Shown: positions 28,079-35,923 of the stretch, in pieces
How positions within the stretch are numbered: position 1 is the stretch's first letter
Layout of the letters: each line of letters opens with the position of its first letter
DNA from: Xanthobacter sp. NM-25
Lineage (GTDB): Bacteria; Pseudomonadota; Alphaproteobacteria; Rhizobiales; Xanthobacteraceae
DNA length: 64,000 nucleotides
NCBI RefSeq assembly: GCF_022138605.1
Contig: NZ_JACBFS010000001.1
Coordinates: 496,001 to 560,000 of the forward strand
Reading direction: 5' to 3'
The notes under the pieces: generated by a model
What the model saw: only the letters and a program-made list of their open reading frames with translations
Database searches by the model: none
What the model was told of the DNA's origin: nothing
Program-made: the position numbers and the translations under genes

Positions 28079-28867
28079 TCAGGCCACCGCGATGTTCTGC
28101 GGCAGGATGAACGGGCCCGGCGGCGCCACCCCCACCCGCACCGTCACCCCGAATGCACGATGCAGCACCGCGTCGGTGAGCACCTCGGCCACCGTGCCTT
28201 CCGCCACCACGCCCCCATGGGCGAGCACCACCATGCGGTCGGCCACCATGGCGGCGAGGTTGAGGTCGTGCAGCACCGCCAGCACCCCGCCGCCGGCATC
28301 CGCATGGGCCCGGGCGATGCGCAGCACCACCAATTGGTGGGCGAGATCCAGGCTGGCGGTGGGCTCGTCCAGGAACAGATAGGACGGCCCGGCCCCGGTG
28401 CCGCATTCGAGCTGGGCCAGCACGCGGGCCAATTGCACCCGCTGGCGCTCGCCGCCGGACAGGCTGTCATAGCGCCGCTCGGCGAAGCCCGGCAGGTCCA
28501 CCTGCTGCAGCAGGTGGGCGATACGAGCGGCACCACCGGCGCCCCCCATCAGCCCCACCGAGATCACCTCGCCGACGCTGAAGGCGAATGCCACCTCCGC
28601 CGCCTGGGGCAGCACCGCGCGGCGGCGCGCCAGATCCAGCGGCGCCATGTGATGGATGTCGGTGCCGTCCAGCGTCACCTGCCCGCCGGCCAGCCGCTGC
28701 TCGCCGGACAGCGCCTTGAGCAAAGTGGACTTGCCGGCGCCGTTGGGCCCCACCAGCACGGTGACCGCGCCGGGCTGAATGGCGAGGTCGACGCCGTCGA
28801 GCAGCAGCCGCCCGCCAGCCGTCACCTTCACCCCCTGGCCGCGATAAATGCCCTGAACACTTGGCAT
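28079..28867 (-). CDS. hmuV: Heme ABC transporter ATP-binding protein
   Basis: A 262-residue FecCD-associated ATPase. Walker A is GPNGAGKST, the ABC signature is SLSGGERQRVQLARVLAQL, Walker B is YLFLDEPTASLD, and the switch histidine is in VLHDLNLAA. The HmuV-type feature GTGAGPSYLFLDEPT, an insert before Walker B, is present. It energises uptake of heme across the inner membrane through HmuU. The ATG at 28867 is 4 bp after the hmuU stop, so translation is probably coupled. It is the last gene of hmuTUV. Confidence 0.93.
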   Translation of the reverse strand: MPSVQGIYRGQGVKVTAGGRLLLDGVDLAIQPGAVTVLVGPNGAGKSTLLKALSGEQRLAGGQVTLDGTDIHHMAPLDLARRRAVLPQAAEVAFAFSVGEVISVGLMGGAGGAARIAHLLQQVDLPGFAERRYDSLSGGERQRVQLARVLAQLECGTGAGPSYLFLDEPTASLDLAHQLVVLRIARAHADAGGGVLAVLHDLNLAAMVADRMVVLAHGGVVAEGTVAEVLTDAVLHRAFGVTVRVGVAPPGPFILPQNIAVA

Positions 28868-28871
28868 GGCT

Positions 28872-29960
28872 TCACCCCACGAATGCGCGGCGGCGCAGCA
28901 GCAGCCACAGGAAGAACGGCGCGCCCACCAGAGCGGTGACCACGCCGAGCGGCAGCTCGGCCGGCGCCGCCAGCATGCGGGCGAGAATGTCGGCCCCCAG
29001 CAGCACCGCCACCCCCAGCAGCGCCGAGGCGGGCAGCAGCACCCGGTGGGCCGGCCCCAGGGCGAGCCGTGCCAGATGGGGGACCACGAGGCCGATGAAA
29101 CCGACCACGCCGGCGGCCGCCACCGAGGCGCCGACGCCGGCGGCGACCCCGATGATGGCATAGCGCTTCAGCCGCTCGACGCCGATGCCCACATGGAACG
29201 CCTCCGCCTCGCCCAGCGCCAGGGCATCGAGCCCGCGCGCCAGCAGCGGCGCCGCGGCAATGAGGGCGATGACGAACGGCGCGGCCAACCCCACCTTGAT
29301 CCAGGTGGCGCCGCCGAGGCTCCCCATGGTCCAGAACAGGAATTCGCGGGTCTGCTGCTCGGAGGCCATGAACACCATGACGCCGGTGCCGGCGCTGGCC
29401 AGCGCGCCGAGCGCCAGGCCGGCAAACAGCAGGGTGGCCACCGAGGTGCGCCCGTCGCGGGTGGCCAGCCGGCCGATCACCAGCGTGGTCACCAGCCCGC
29501 CCAGAAAGGCCGCCAACGGCAGGCCCAGGAGCTGGAGCGACGCAGGCAAAAGCGCGCCCAGGGCGCCACCGAACACCACCCAGGCCACCGCAGCCAGCGC
29601 CGCGCCGGGGGCGACGCCAATCAGACCCGGATCCGCCAGGGCATTGCGGAACACCCCCTGCATCACCGCCCCGGCCACCGCCGTGCCGGCGCCCACCAGC
29701 GCCCCGAGCACCGCCCGCGGCAGCCGCACATCCATGATGACGATGCGCTCGCGCACCAGCCCGCCGGCGGGCGCCCCGGTGAGGGCATCCCACAAGACGG
29801 TGATGGCCCGCCCCGGCGGGATGGCGAACGGCCCGATGGCGAGCGCTCCCAGGAAGGCGAGGGCTGCCAGCACCGCAAATAGAATGAGCCCGGCCACCAC
29901 CGGGCGGGACGCGGCCCGCGGCGCCAGAGCGAGGGCCGGGTTTGCCGGTTCCGCGCTCAT
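28872..29960 (-). CDS. hmuU: Heme ABC transporter permease
   Basis: A 362-residue FecCD/BtuC-type permease with about ten membrane helices. Family marks include GAGTAVAGAVMQGVFRNALADPGLIGVAPGAA in the first half and GVVGFIGLVVPHLARL near the end. An extra 20-residue polar N terminus precedes the first helix. Start ATG 29960 overlaps the hmuT stop by 4 bp (ATGA). It forms the heme channel together with HmuV, receiving heme from HmuT. Confidence 0.94.
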   Translation of the reverse strand: MSAEPANPALALAPRAASRPVVAGLILFAVLAALAFLGALAIGPFAIPPGRAITVLWDALTGAPAGGLVRERIVIMDVRLPRAVLGALVGAGTAVAGAVMQGVFRNALADPGLIGVAPGAALAAVAWVVFGGALGALLPASLQLLGLPLAAFLGGLVTTLVIGRLATRDGRTSVATLLFAGLALGALASAGTGVMVFMASEQQTREFLFWTMGSLGGATWIKVGLAAPFVIALIAAAPLLARGLDALALGEAEAFHVGIGVERLKRYAIIGVAAGVGASVAAAGVVGFIGLVVPHLARLALGPAHRVLLPASALLGVAVLLGADILARMLAAPAELPLGVVTALVGAPFFLWLLLRRRAFVG

Positions 29961-30931
29961 TCGTCCGGCTCCGCCGCCCAGGGCCGCGCCGGAAGAGCAG
30001 GAATGGCTGCATCGCGATGCAGCACCACGGCGAGATCCCGCACCGCCTGGGGCGCCCGCGGGCCGAAGCCGAGCAGATAGGAGCCGGGCAGAACCACCAG
30101 CCGGTTATCGCGGGCAGCCGGCGTGGTCTTGAAGGCCGGCAGCGCGAACACACTCTCGGCATCGAACACCTGGCCGCCACCGCGCATCACCACCACCGCG
30201 TCGGGATCGGCGGCCATGGCGGCCTCATCCACCGCCGGCTTGTAGCCCTTGATGCCGGCCATGGCGTTGGTGACGCCGGCAAGCTTGAACATGGCATCGG
30301 CGCTGGTGTCGTGCCCGCCCACCACGGCCGTGCCGTTGCCGACGGAGAGGACGAACACCGCGCGCGGATGATCCTTCAGCGCCGCGACCGCAGTGCCGAC
30401 AGCCGCGAAATCGGCGCGCACCGCATCGGCCAGGGCCTTGCCCTTCTCCGGCTCGCCGACGGCGGCCGCCACCGCCTCAATCTTGCGCACCACCCCCTCG
30501 GCATCATGGGCATCGGGGATGATCACCACCGGAACCGAGGCATTCTCCAGCACGTCCAGCGTGGAGCGCGGACCCGCGCCCTCCATGGCGAGGATGACAC
30601 TGGGCGCCACGGAGAGCACCCCCTCCGGCGCCAGGGTGCGCGAATAGCCCACATTGGGCAGCGCGCGGGCGGCGGCGGGGTAGCGGCTGGTCTGGTCCAC
30701 CGCGACTACCCGGTCCCCCAGCCCCAGAGCGAACAGGATCTCGGTGACGGCACCGCCGATGGACAGGATGCGGGAGGCGTCCTTCACCTCCACCGTCCGG
30801 CCCTGCCCATCCACCACGGTGGCCGCCCATGCGGAACCGGAGAGGGAAACGGCGCCAGCCACAAACATCGCGCCCACCAAAGACAGCAGACGCCGCACAG
30901 ACTTCGAATTAGAATACTTAAAATCTATCAT
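29957..30931 (-). CDS. hmuT: Heme ABC transporter periplasmic binding protein
   Basis: A 324-residue TroA/ChuT-type binding protein. A signal peptide (hydrophobic core LLSLVGAMFVAGAVSL, cleavage after AWA) precedes the mature domain. The heme-ligand tyrosine is in DQTSRYPAAA, the same context as in ShuT/PhuT, and the second lobe begins around PVVIIPDAHDAEGV. ATG 30931 is the best start by length, but no strong ribosome site is seen; a GTG at 30898 starting VRRLLSLVGAM would also give a full signal peptide. If the GTG is used, the iron-box-like site at 30908-30924 would lie in the leader. It begins the hmuTUV operon and is divergent from the heme receptor. Confidence 0.92.
   Translation of the reverse strand: MIDFKYSNSKSVRRLLSLVGAMFVAGAVSLSGSAWAATVVDGQGRTVEVKDASRILSIGGAVTEILFALGLGDRVVAVDQTSRYPAAARALPNVGYSRTLAPEGVLSVAPSVILAMEGAGPRSTLDVLENASVPVVIIPDAHDAEGVVRKIEAVAAAVGEPEKGKALADAVRADFAAVGTAVAALKDHPRAVFVLSVGNGTAVVGGHDTSADAMFKLAGVTNAMAGIKGYKPAVDEAAMAADPDAVVVMRGGGQVFDAESVFALPAFKTTPAARDNRLVVLPGSYLLGFGPRAPQAVRDLAVVLHRDAAIPALPARPWAAEPDE
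30908..30924. promoter_or_regulatory. Iron-control-element-like site at the hmuT start
   Basis: ATTAGAATACTTAAAAT matches 10 of 14 defined positions of TTTAGAA-n3-TTCTAAA, including the whole TTAGAA half. It lies at the start of hmuT, inside the frame if ATG 30931 is used or just upstream if GTG 30898 is used. It is the weakest of three such sites in the window. Confidence 0.35.
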
Positions 30932-30952
30932 TCGCCTGTCATTCGATTCGGC

Positions 30953-30975
30953 ATGACTCCATTTTATAGAGTCAT
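30953..30975. promoter_or_regulatory. Dyad in the hmuT-hmuR divergent promoter region
   Basis: ATGACTC-n9-GAGTCAT is a perfect 7-bp inverted repeat, 22 bp upstream of the hmuT ATG and about 200 bp before the receptor gene. Its position between the two divergent heme transcripts makes it a good candidate operator. I do not recognise the regulator. Confidence 0.45.
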
Positions 30976-31173
30976 TCAAATTTTAACCATGCCTCATTGC
31001 GATGCAAATCGCACACACATCCATGGAATTGTTCCCGTCGATTGGCAACAAAAATGAAAATTACTTGACCACAATGTGGCGGCGCGATAGCCGAAAGAAG
31101 CGGGCAGAAGGTGCCTGCGTACGCCAGCATCGCCCTGCGCGAGCCAGCCCCGACATCATGAGTGGAGAGCGAC

Positions 31174-33351
31174 ATGGCGCGCGGGGCGTTCCGGCGACAC
31201 CCTTCTTTTGGTTTTCAGGCGTCCCTGATGGGTGGCGTCGCGGCTGCGGCGCTGATGTTGGCGACGGGCAGCAGCGCCCTGGCGCAAACCGCCCCTGCCG
31301 CCGACGGCAGCGACGGCATCATCAGCCTCGATGCCATCACGGTCGCCCCGACCCTGACGGAGGAGCGGGCGGTGGACGCCCTCGCCGGCGTTAGCGTGGT
31401 GACCCTCGAAGACCTGAACCTGCTGCTGCCGTCCACCACCCAGCAGGTGTTCACCGGCATGCCGGGCACCACCGTGCTGCAGAACGGCAACTCCACCCAG
31501 GCCTCCATCAACATCCGCGGCCTGCAGGATTTCGGCCGCGTCGCGGTGATCCTCGACGGCGCCCGCCAGAACTTCACCCAGCTCGGCGATAACGACGGCG
31601 CCGGCTCCTTCTTCCTGGAGCCCGCTTTGCTCTCGACGGTGGACGTGGTGCGCGGCCCGGTGGCCAACATCTACGGGTCCGGCGCCATCGGCGGCGTGGT
31701 GAGCTTCCAGACCAAGGACGTGGCGGACGTGGTGAAGCCCGGCCAGACCTGGGGCATGGAGACCACCGGCGAGTTCGGCTCCAACGGCCCCATGGGCTTT
31801 GGCTCGGCCTTCGTCGGCACCCATATCGGCCAGAATGTGGACCTGTTCTTCGGCGGCACCGTGCGCGCCCAGTCGGAATATTCCGATGGTGACGGCGACG
31901 TGGTGCCCGGCACCGCCTACAACACCTGGACCGGCCTTGCGAAACTGACCGTGCGCCCGGCCGATTTCCACGAGGTGAAGCTCACCGCTCTCAACCTCGA
32001 CACCTCCTACACCACCTCCAACACCTGGCCGGCGGCGTCGACCACTACCCAGTATGGCACCGACGTCACCAACCGCACGGTCACCGCGAGCTACAATTAC
32101 TCAAACCCTGACAACAACATCATCGATTGGCGCTCGACCGCCTATTGGAACCAGGTGAAGCAGGACCAGACCAAGGTGGCGGGCACCTGCTCCAACACCA
32201 CCGGCTGCGTGGGCGATCCGCGCTCCTTCACCATCGACACCCTCGGCTTCGACGTGAACAACACGTCTCGCGCCACCTTCGGCTCGGTGAAGAACGCCTT
32301 CACCATCGGCGGCGACTATTTCCACGACGAGGTGTCCAACGAGGACAATTACGGCTTCGGCGCCGGCTACAATCCGTCGGGCGAGCGCTCCGTGGGCGGC
32401 GCCTTCGTGCAGTGGAAGGCCGACTGGACCTCCTGGCTGCAGACCATCGCCGCCGTCCGCTACGACGCCTACGACCTGTCCAGCGACACCGCCGAGGGCA
32501 CCAGCGGCGATCGCTTCTCGCCGAAGATCACGGTGGGTGTCTCGCCGTTCGAGTGGATCACCTTCTACGCCACCTATGCGGAAGGCTACCGCGCCCCCTC
32601 CGTCACCGAGGCGCTGGTGAACGGCGAGCATCCGTCCGTGAGCCCGTATTTCTCCTTCGGCTTCCTGCCCAATGCGAACCTCAAGGCCGAGGTGGGCAAG
32701 AACAAGGAAATCGGCGTCAACGTGAAGTATGACGACCTGTTCATGAAGGGCGACAAGGTCCGCGCCAAGGCGAACCTGTATCGCAACGATGTCGATGACT
32801 ATATCGAGATCGATTACATGACCTCGGCCGCCGCAAGCTGCGCCGCTGCGGGCTGGACCCTGTGCTACCAGTATCAGAACGTGGCCCAGGCCCAGCTCGA
32901 AGGCTTCGAGTTCGAGAGCATGTATGACACGGGCCTGTGGTTCGTCGGCTTCAATGCCACCGTCTCATCCGGCGACAACAAGACCACCGGCGAGCCTCTG
33001 ACCTCGGTGATGCCGAACAACGTGGCCACCACCGTGGGCACCCGGCTGTTCGACAAGCGGCTCACCATGTCGGTGCGCTGGCAGTGGGTGGCGGCCAAGA
33101 ACCTGGAGGACCTGCCCTCCAGCAGCGCCCTGGAGCCCACCCCGAGCTTCAACCTGGTCAATGCCTATATGAGCTACCAGGCCAATGAATGGGTGACCGC
33201 CCAGTTCGCCCTGGAGAACCTCCTGAACGAGCAATACACCCAGTATCAGCAGTTCGTGCCCTCCGCCGGCATCACCTTCAAGGCCGGGTTGAAGGTCACG
33301 CTGGGTGGCGACACAATTGCGGCGGCAACACCTGCGAAAATCGTCAAGTAG
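31174..33351 (+). CDS. hmuR: TonB-dependent heme/hemoglobin receptor
   Basis: A 725-residue outer-membrane receptor. A signal peptide ends at SALA/Q near residue 34, a TonB-box-like ITVAPT follows near residue 54, then the plug domain (INIRGLQDFGRVAVILDGARQN; VDVVRGPVANIYGSGAIGGVV) and a 22-strand barrel. Heme-receptor marks are present: YRAP at 472-475 (FRAP in others), a histidine H486 and NANL at 500-503 (NPNL in others). H486 lies between them, where heme receptors keep their ligand histidine. ATG 31174 has GGAG 8-9 bp upstream; the in-frame GTG at 31162 is less likely. It is divergent from hmuTUV and followed by the IsdG-type gene. Confidence 0.93.
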   Translation: MARGAFRRHPSFGFQASLMGGVAAAALMLATGSSALAQTAPAADGSDGIISLDAITVAPTLTEERAVDALAGVSVVTLEDLNLLLPSTTQQVFTGMPGTTVLQNGNSTQASINIRGLQDFGRVAVILDGARQNFTQLGDNDGAGSFFLEPALLSTVDVVRGPVANIYGSGAIGGVVSFQTKDVADVVKPGQTWGMETTGEFGSNGPMGFGSAFVGTHIGQNVDLFFGGTVRAQSEYSDGDGDVVPGTAYNTWTGLAKLTVRPADFHEVKLTALNLDTSYTTSNTWPAASTTTQYGTDVTNRTVTASYNYSNPDNNIIDWRSTAYWNQVKQDQTKVAGTCSNTTGCVGDPRSFTIDTLGFDVNNTSRATFGSVKNAFTIGGDYFHDEVSNEDNYGFGAGYNPSGERSVGGAFVQWKADWTSWLQTIAAVRYDAYDLSSDTAEGTSGDRFSPKITVGVSPFEWITFYATYAEGYRAPSVTEALVNGEHPSVSPYFSFGFLPNANLKAEVGKNKEIGVNVKYDDLFMKGDKVRAKANLYRNDVDDYIEIDYMTSAAASCAAAGWTLCYQYQNVAQAQLEGFEFESMYDTGLWFVGFNATVSSGDNKTTGEPLTSVMPNNVATTVGTRLFDKRLTMSVRWQWVAAKNLEDLPSSSALEPTPSFNLVNAYMSYQANEWVTAQFALENLLNEQYTQYQQFVPSAGITFKAGLKVTLGGDTIAAATPAKIVK

Positions 33352-33395
33352 CCCCGCGGCGCGGTCGGCCCCATTTTTCAGCACGGAGTGACATC

Positions 33396-33731
33396 ATGTT
33401 CATTGCCACCAACCGGTTCAAAGTGAAGCACGGTTCGGAAGCCGCTTTTGAGAAGATCTGGCGCGAGCGCGACACCTACATCGCCTCCGTCCCCGGCTTC
33501 GTCGCCTTTGATCTGTGCCGCGGCCCGGAGCGGGAGGATCACACCCTCTACATCTCCCACACCGTGTGGGCCGCCAAGGCCGATTTCGAGGCCTGGACCA
33601 AGTCGGATGCCTTCCGCCTCGCCCACCGGAACGCCGGCGCCAGCAGCAACAGCGTGAACTACATCGGTGGTCCCGAGTTCGAGGGCTTCGAGTCCGTCGT
33701 CTCCCTGCCCCCCGGCGAAAAGGCGGCCTGA
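33396..33731 (+). CDS. Heme-degrading monooxygenase, IsdG/HmuQ family
   Basis: A 111-residue ABM-fold protein of the IsdG family, which opens the heme ring and frees iron in the cytosol. The three residues essential in staphylococcal IsdG are at nearly the same positions: N6, W67 and H77. The opening MFIATNRFKVKHGSEAAFEK looks like HmuQ/HmuD of Bradyrhizobium. The ATG at 33396 follows GGAG at 7 bp. It lies 44 bp after the receptor stop, so the two are co-transcribed, and the terminator at 33765 closes the unit. Together with HmuTUV it completes a heme uptake and use path; no HmuS is seen. Confidence 0.9.
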   Translation: MFIATNRFKVKHGSEAAFEKIWRERDTYIASVPGFVAFDLCRGPEREDHTLYISHTVWAAKADFEAWTKSDAFRLAHRNAGASSNSVNYIGGPEFEGFESVVSLPPGEKAA

Positions 33732-33764
33732 GCCAGCCTGCGCTGACGTTTTCATCGTGCCTCC

Positions 33765-33797
33765 GCCCGGTACGCTTGTCGTACCGGGCTTTTTTTC
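33765..33797 (+). terminator. Rho-independent terminator of the heme receptor operon
   Basis: GCCCGGTAC pairs with GTACCGGGC across a 7-nt loop, followed by eight T. It lies 34 bp after the stop of the IsdG-type gene. Confidence 0.92.
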
Positions 33798-33888
33798 GTC
33801 CCGGCTCCCGCCTTTCCCCCGGGCCGCGCCCGCACTACCCTCACCCCATTGCCCGTGCCCCGTTGCCGCTCCCTCAGGATTGGACGCC

Positions 33889-35382
33889 ATGACCGCCTAT
33901 GCCGACCTCGCCGCCCATTTCGGCCGCGCTTCCGCCCTGTCCAACGCCATCGGCATCCTGCACTGGGACAGCGATACGCTGATGCCCAAGGGCGCGGCCG
34001 GCACCCGCGCCGACAGCCTCGCCCTGCTGCGGGTGCTGCACCACGGCATGGTGACCGATCCGCGCATCGGCGACTGGCTGCCGGCGGCGGAAGCGGACAA
34101 TGCCCTCGGTGCTTGGGAGCGCGCCAATCTGCGCGAGATCCACCGCCTGTGGACGGTGGAGACCGCGTTGCCGGCGGATCTGGTGGAAGCCTCCAGCCAG
34201 GCGGTGTCCCGCTGCGAGATGGCCTGGCGCACTGCCCGCGCCGAAGCCGATTTCGGCAGCCTCCTGCCGCTGCTGGAAGAGGTGCTGCGGCTGCAGCGGG
34301 AGATCGGCACCGCCAAGGGCGAGAAGCTCGGCCTCTCCCCCTATGACGCTCTGCTCAACGATTATGAGCCCGGCGGCCACTCCGCCCGCATCGACGCCCT
34401 GTTCGACGACCTCGCCGCCTTCCTGCCCGGCTTCACCGAACAGGTGCTGGAGATCCAGGCGCGCCGGCCGGCGCTGATGGAGCCGGAAGGGCCGTTCCCG
34501 GTGGAGGCCCAGCGGGCGCTGGGCCTGGAGATGATGAAGGTGGTGGGCTTCGATTTCGACCGCGGCCGGCTCGATGTCTCCACCCATCCCTTCTGCGGTG
34601 GCGCCGACAACGACGTGCGCATCACCACCCGCTATGACGAGGCGGATTTCTCCAGCGCCCTCATGGGGGTGCTGCACGAGACCGGACACGCCCTCTACGA
34701 GCAGGGGCGGCCCGCCGCCTATCTCAACCAGCCGGTGGGCCAGGCCCGCTCCATGAGCGTGCATGAAAGCCAATCGCTGCTGATGGAAATGCAGGCCTGC
34801 CGCAGCCGCGAATTCATCACCTTCGCCGCCCCGCGCATGCAGGCGGCATTCGGTGGCACCGGCCCGGCCTGGGGGGCGGACAATCTGTGGCGGCTCTACA
34901 CCAAGGTCTCCCGCGGCTTCATCCGGGTGGATGCGGACGAGGTGACCTACCCGGCCCATGTCATCCTGCGCTATCGGCTGGAAAAGGCGCTGATCGGCGG
35001 CGACATGGCCCTCAAGGACCTGCCCGGCGCCTGGGCCGAGGGCATGCGCGATCTGCTCGGCGTGGTGCCGCCCGATGATCGGCTGGGGTGCCTGCAGGAT
35101 ATCCATTGGCCGAGCGGCGGCTGGGGCTATTTCCCCACCTATACGCTGGGGGCCATGACCGCCGCACAGTTGTTCGATGCCGCCTGCCGGGCCGATGCGG
35201 ACATCCTCCCCGGGCTGGCGACAGGCCAGTTCTCCCCGCTGCTCGCCTGGCTGCGGACCCATGTCCACAGCCAGGGCTCGCTTCTGGAGACCGACGATCT
35301 GCTGACCCGCGCCACCGGACGGCCGCTGGACGCGAGTGTGTTCAAGGCGCACCTGACGCGCCGCTACGCCACGGCGCCATAG
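33889..35382 (+). CDS. M32-family metallocarboxypeptidase
   Basis: A 497-residue zinc carboxypeptidase of family M32 (Taq carboxypeptidase-like), which removes C-terminal residues from peptides in the cytosol. The zinc motif is H263-E-T-G-H267 and the third ligand is probably E293 in SVHESQS, with downstream WGYFPTYTLGAMTAAQL typical for the family. The open frame begins at 33667 but overlaps the preceding terminator; ATG 33889 opens the known N terminus (AYADLAAHFGRASALSNAIGILHWD). It is a single gene, convergent with ccmH (35 bp between stops). Confidence 0.93.
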   Translation: MTAYADLAAHFGRASALSNAIGILHWDSDTLMPKGAAGTRADSLALLRVLHHGMVTDPRIGDWLPAAEADNALGAWERANLREIHRLWTVETALPADLVEASSQAVSRCEMAWRTARAEADFGSLLPLLEEVLRLQREIGTAKGEKLGLSPYDALLNDYEPGGHSARIDALFDDLAAFLPGFTEQVLEIQARRPALMEPEGPFPVEAQRALGLEMMKVVGFDFDRGRLDVSTHPFCGGADNDVRITTRYDEADFSSALMGVLHETGHALYEQGRPAAYLNQPVGQARSMSVHESQSLLMEMQACRSREFITFAAPRMQAAFGGTGPAWGADNLWRLYTKVSRGFIRVDADEVTYPAHVILRYRLEKALIGGDMALKDLPGAWAEGMRDLLGVVPPDDRLGCLQDIHWPSGGWGYFPTYTLGAMTAAQLFDAACRADADILPGLATGQFSPLLAWLRTHVHSQGSLLETDDLLTRATGRPLDASVFKAHLTRRYATAP

Positions 35383-35417
35383 GCGGCGGGGAGCCGAGCG
35401 GCAGAGCGCGCCGCGCC

Positions 35418-35918
35418 TTATTGCGGCGAGGGCGGGGTCTCGCGCAGCAGGCGCTTGAAGCGCGCTTCTTCCTCGGGTGTCAGTGCCGCCTGGGCGGCGA
35501 CCGCCGCCTGCCGGCGCCGGCGGAAGGCGAGGATGGACGCCACCGCACCGATGATCAGCACCGCGAAAGGAGCAACCCACAGCAAGGCATTGCTCCAGGA
35601 TAAACGCGGCCGCAGCAGCACGAACTCGCCGTAGCGCGACACCAGATAGTCGAGCACCTGCTGGTCGCTGTCACCGGCCACCAGGCGCTCGCGCACCAGC
35701 ACGCGCAGATCATGGGCCAGGGGCGCGTCGGAATCGTCGATGGACTGGTTCTGGCACACCAGGCAGCGCAGTTCGGACGAGAGGGTACGGGCCCGCCCTT
35801 CCAGCGCCGGATCCTTCAGCATCTCGTCGGGCTGCACCGCGCCGGCCGGCAGCCCGCTGCCCAGCATGACGAGGGCGCAGGCGAGGACCAGCAGCAGGCG
35901 GTGGAGGGCGCGCGGCAT
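35418..35918 (-). CDS. ccmH: Cytochrome c maturation protein CcmH/CycL
   Basis: A 166-residue membrane-anchored thiol oxidoreductase that keeps apocytochrome c heme-binding cysteines reduced. It has a signal peptide, the redox motif LRCLVCQNQSI, one membrane helix at about residues 103-125, and a cytoplasmic tail. Four consecutive starts (GTG 35927, ATG 35924, 35921, 35918) are possible; GGAG at 8 bp from ATG 35918 favours that one. The ccmF stop overlaps this cluster, so the two genes are translationally coupled. It is the last gene of ccmI-ccmE-ccmF-ccmH, equivalent to rhizobial cycHJKL. Confidence 0.93.
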   Translation of the reverse strand: MPRALHRLLLVLACALVMLGSGLPAGAVQPDEMLKDPALEGRARTLSSELRCLVCQNQSIDDSDAPLAHDLRVLVRERLVAGDSDQQVLDYLVSRYGEFVLLRPRLSWSNALLWVAPFAVLIIGAVASILAFRRRRQAAVAAQAALTPEEEARFKRLLRETPPSPQ

Positions 35919-35923
35919 CATCA

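Noticed and set aside
28079..29161. A longer hmuV starting inside hmuU
   Set aside because: The extra part is out of frame with hmuU and has no domain; the ATG at 28867 begins the ATPase in the normal way.
30962..30985. TTTATAGAG...TTCAAA as a further iron control element before the heme receptor
   Set aside because: The half-site spacing does not fit; the dyad at 30953-30975 explains the symmetry better.
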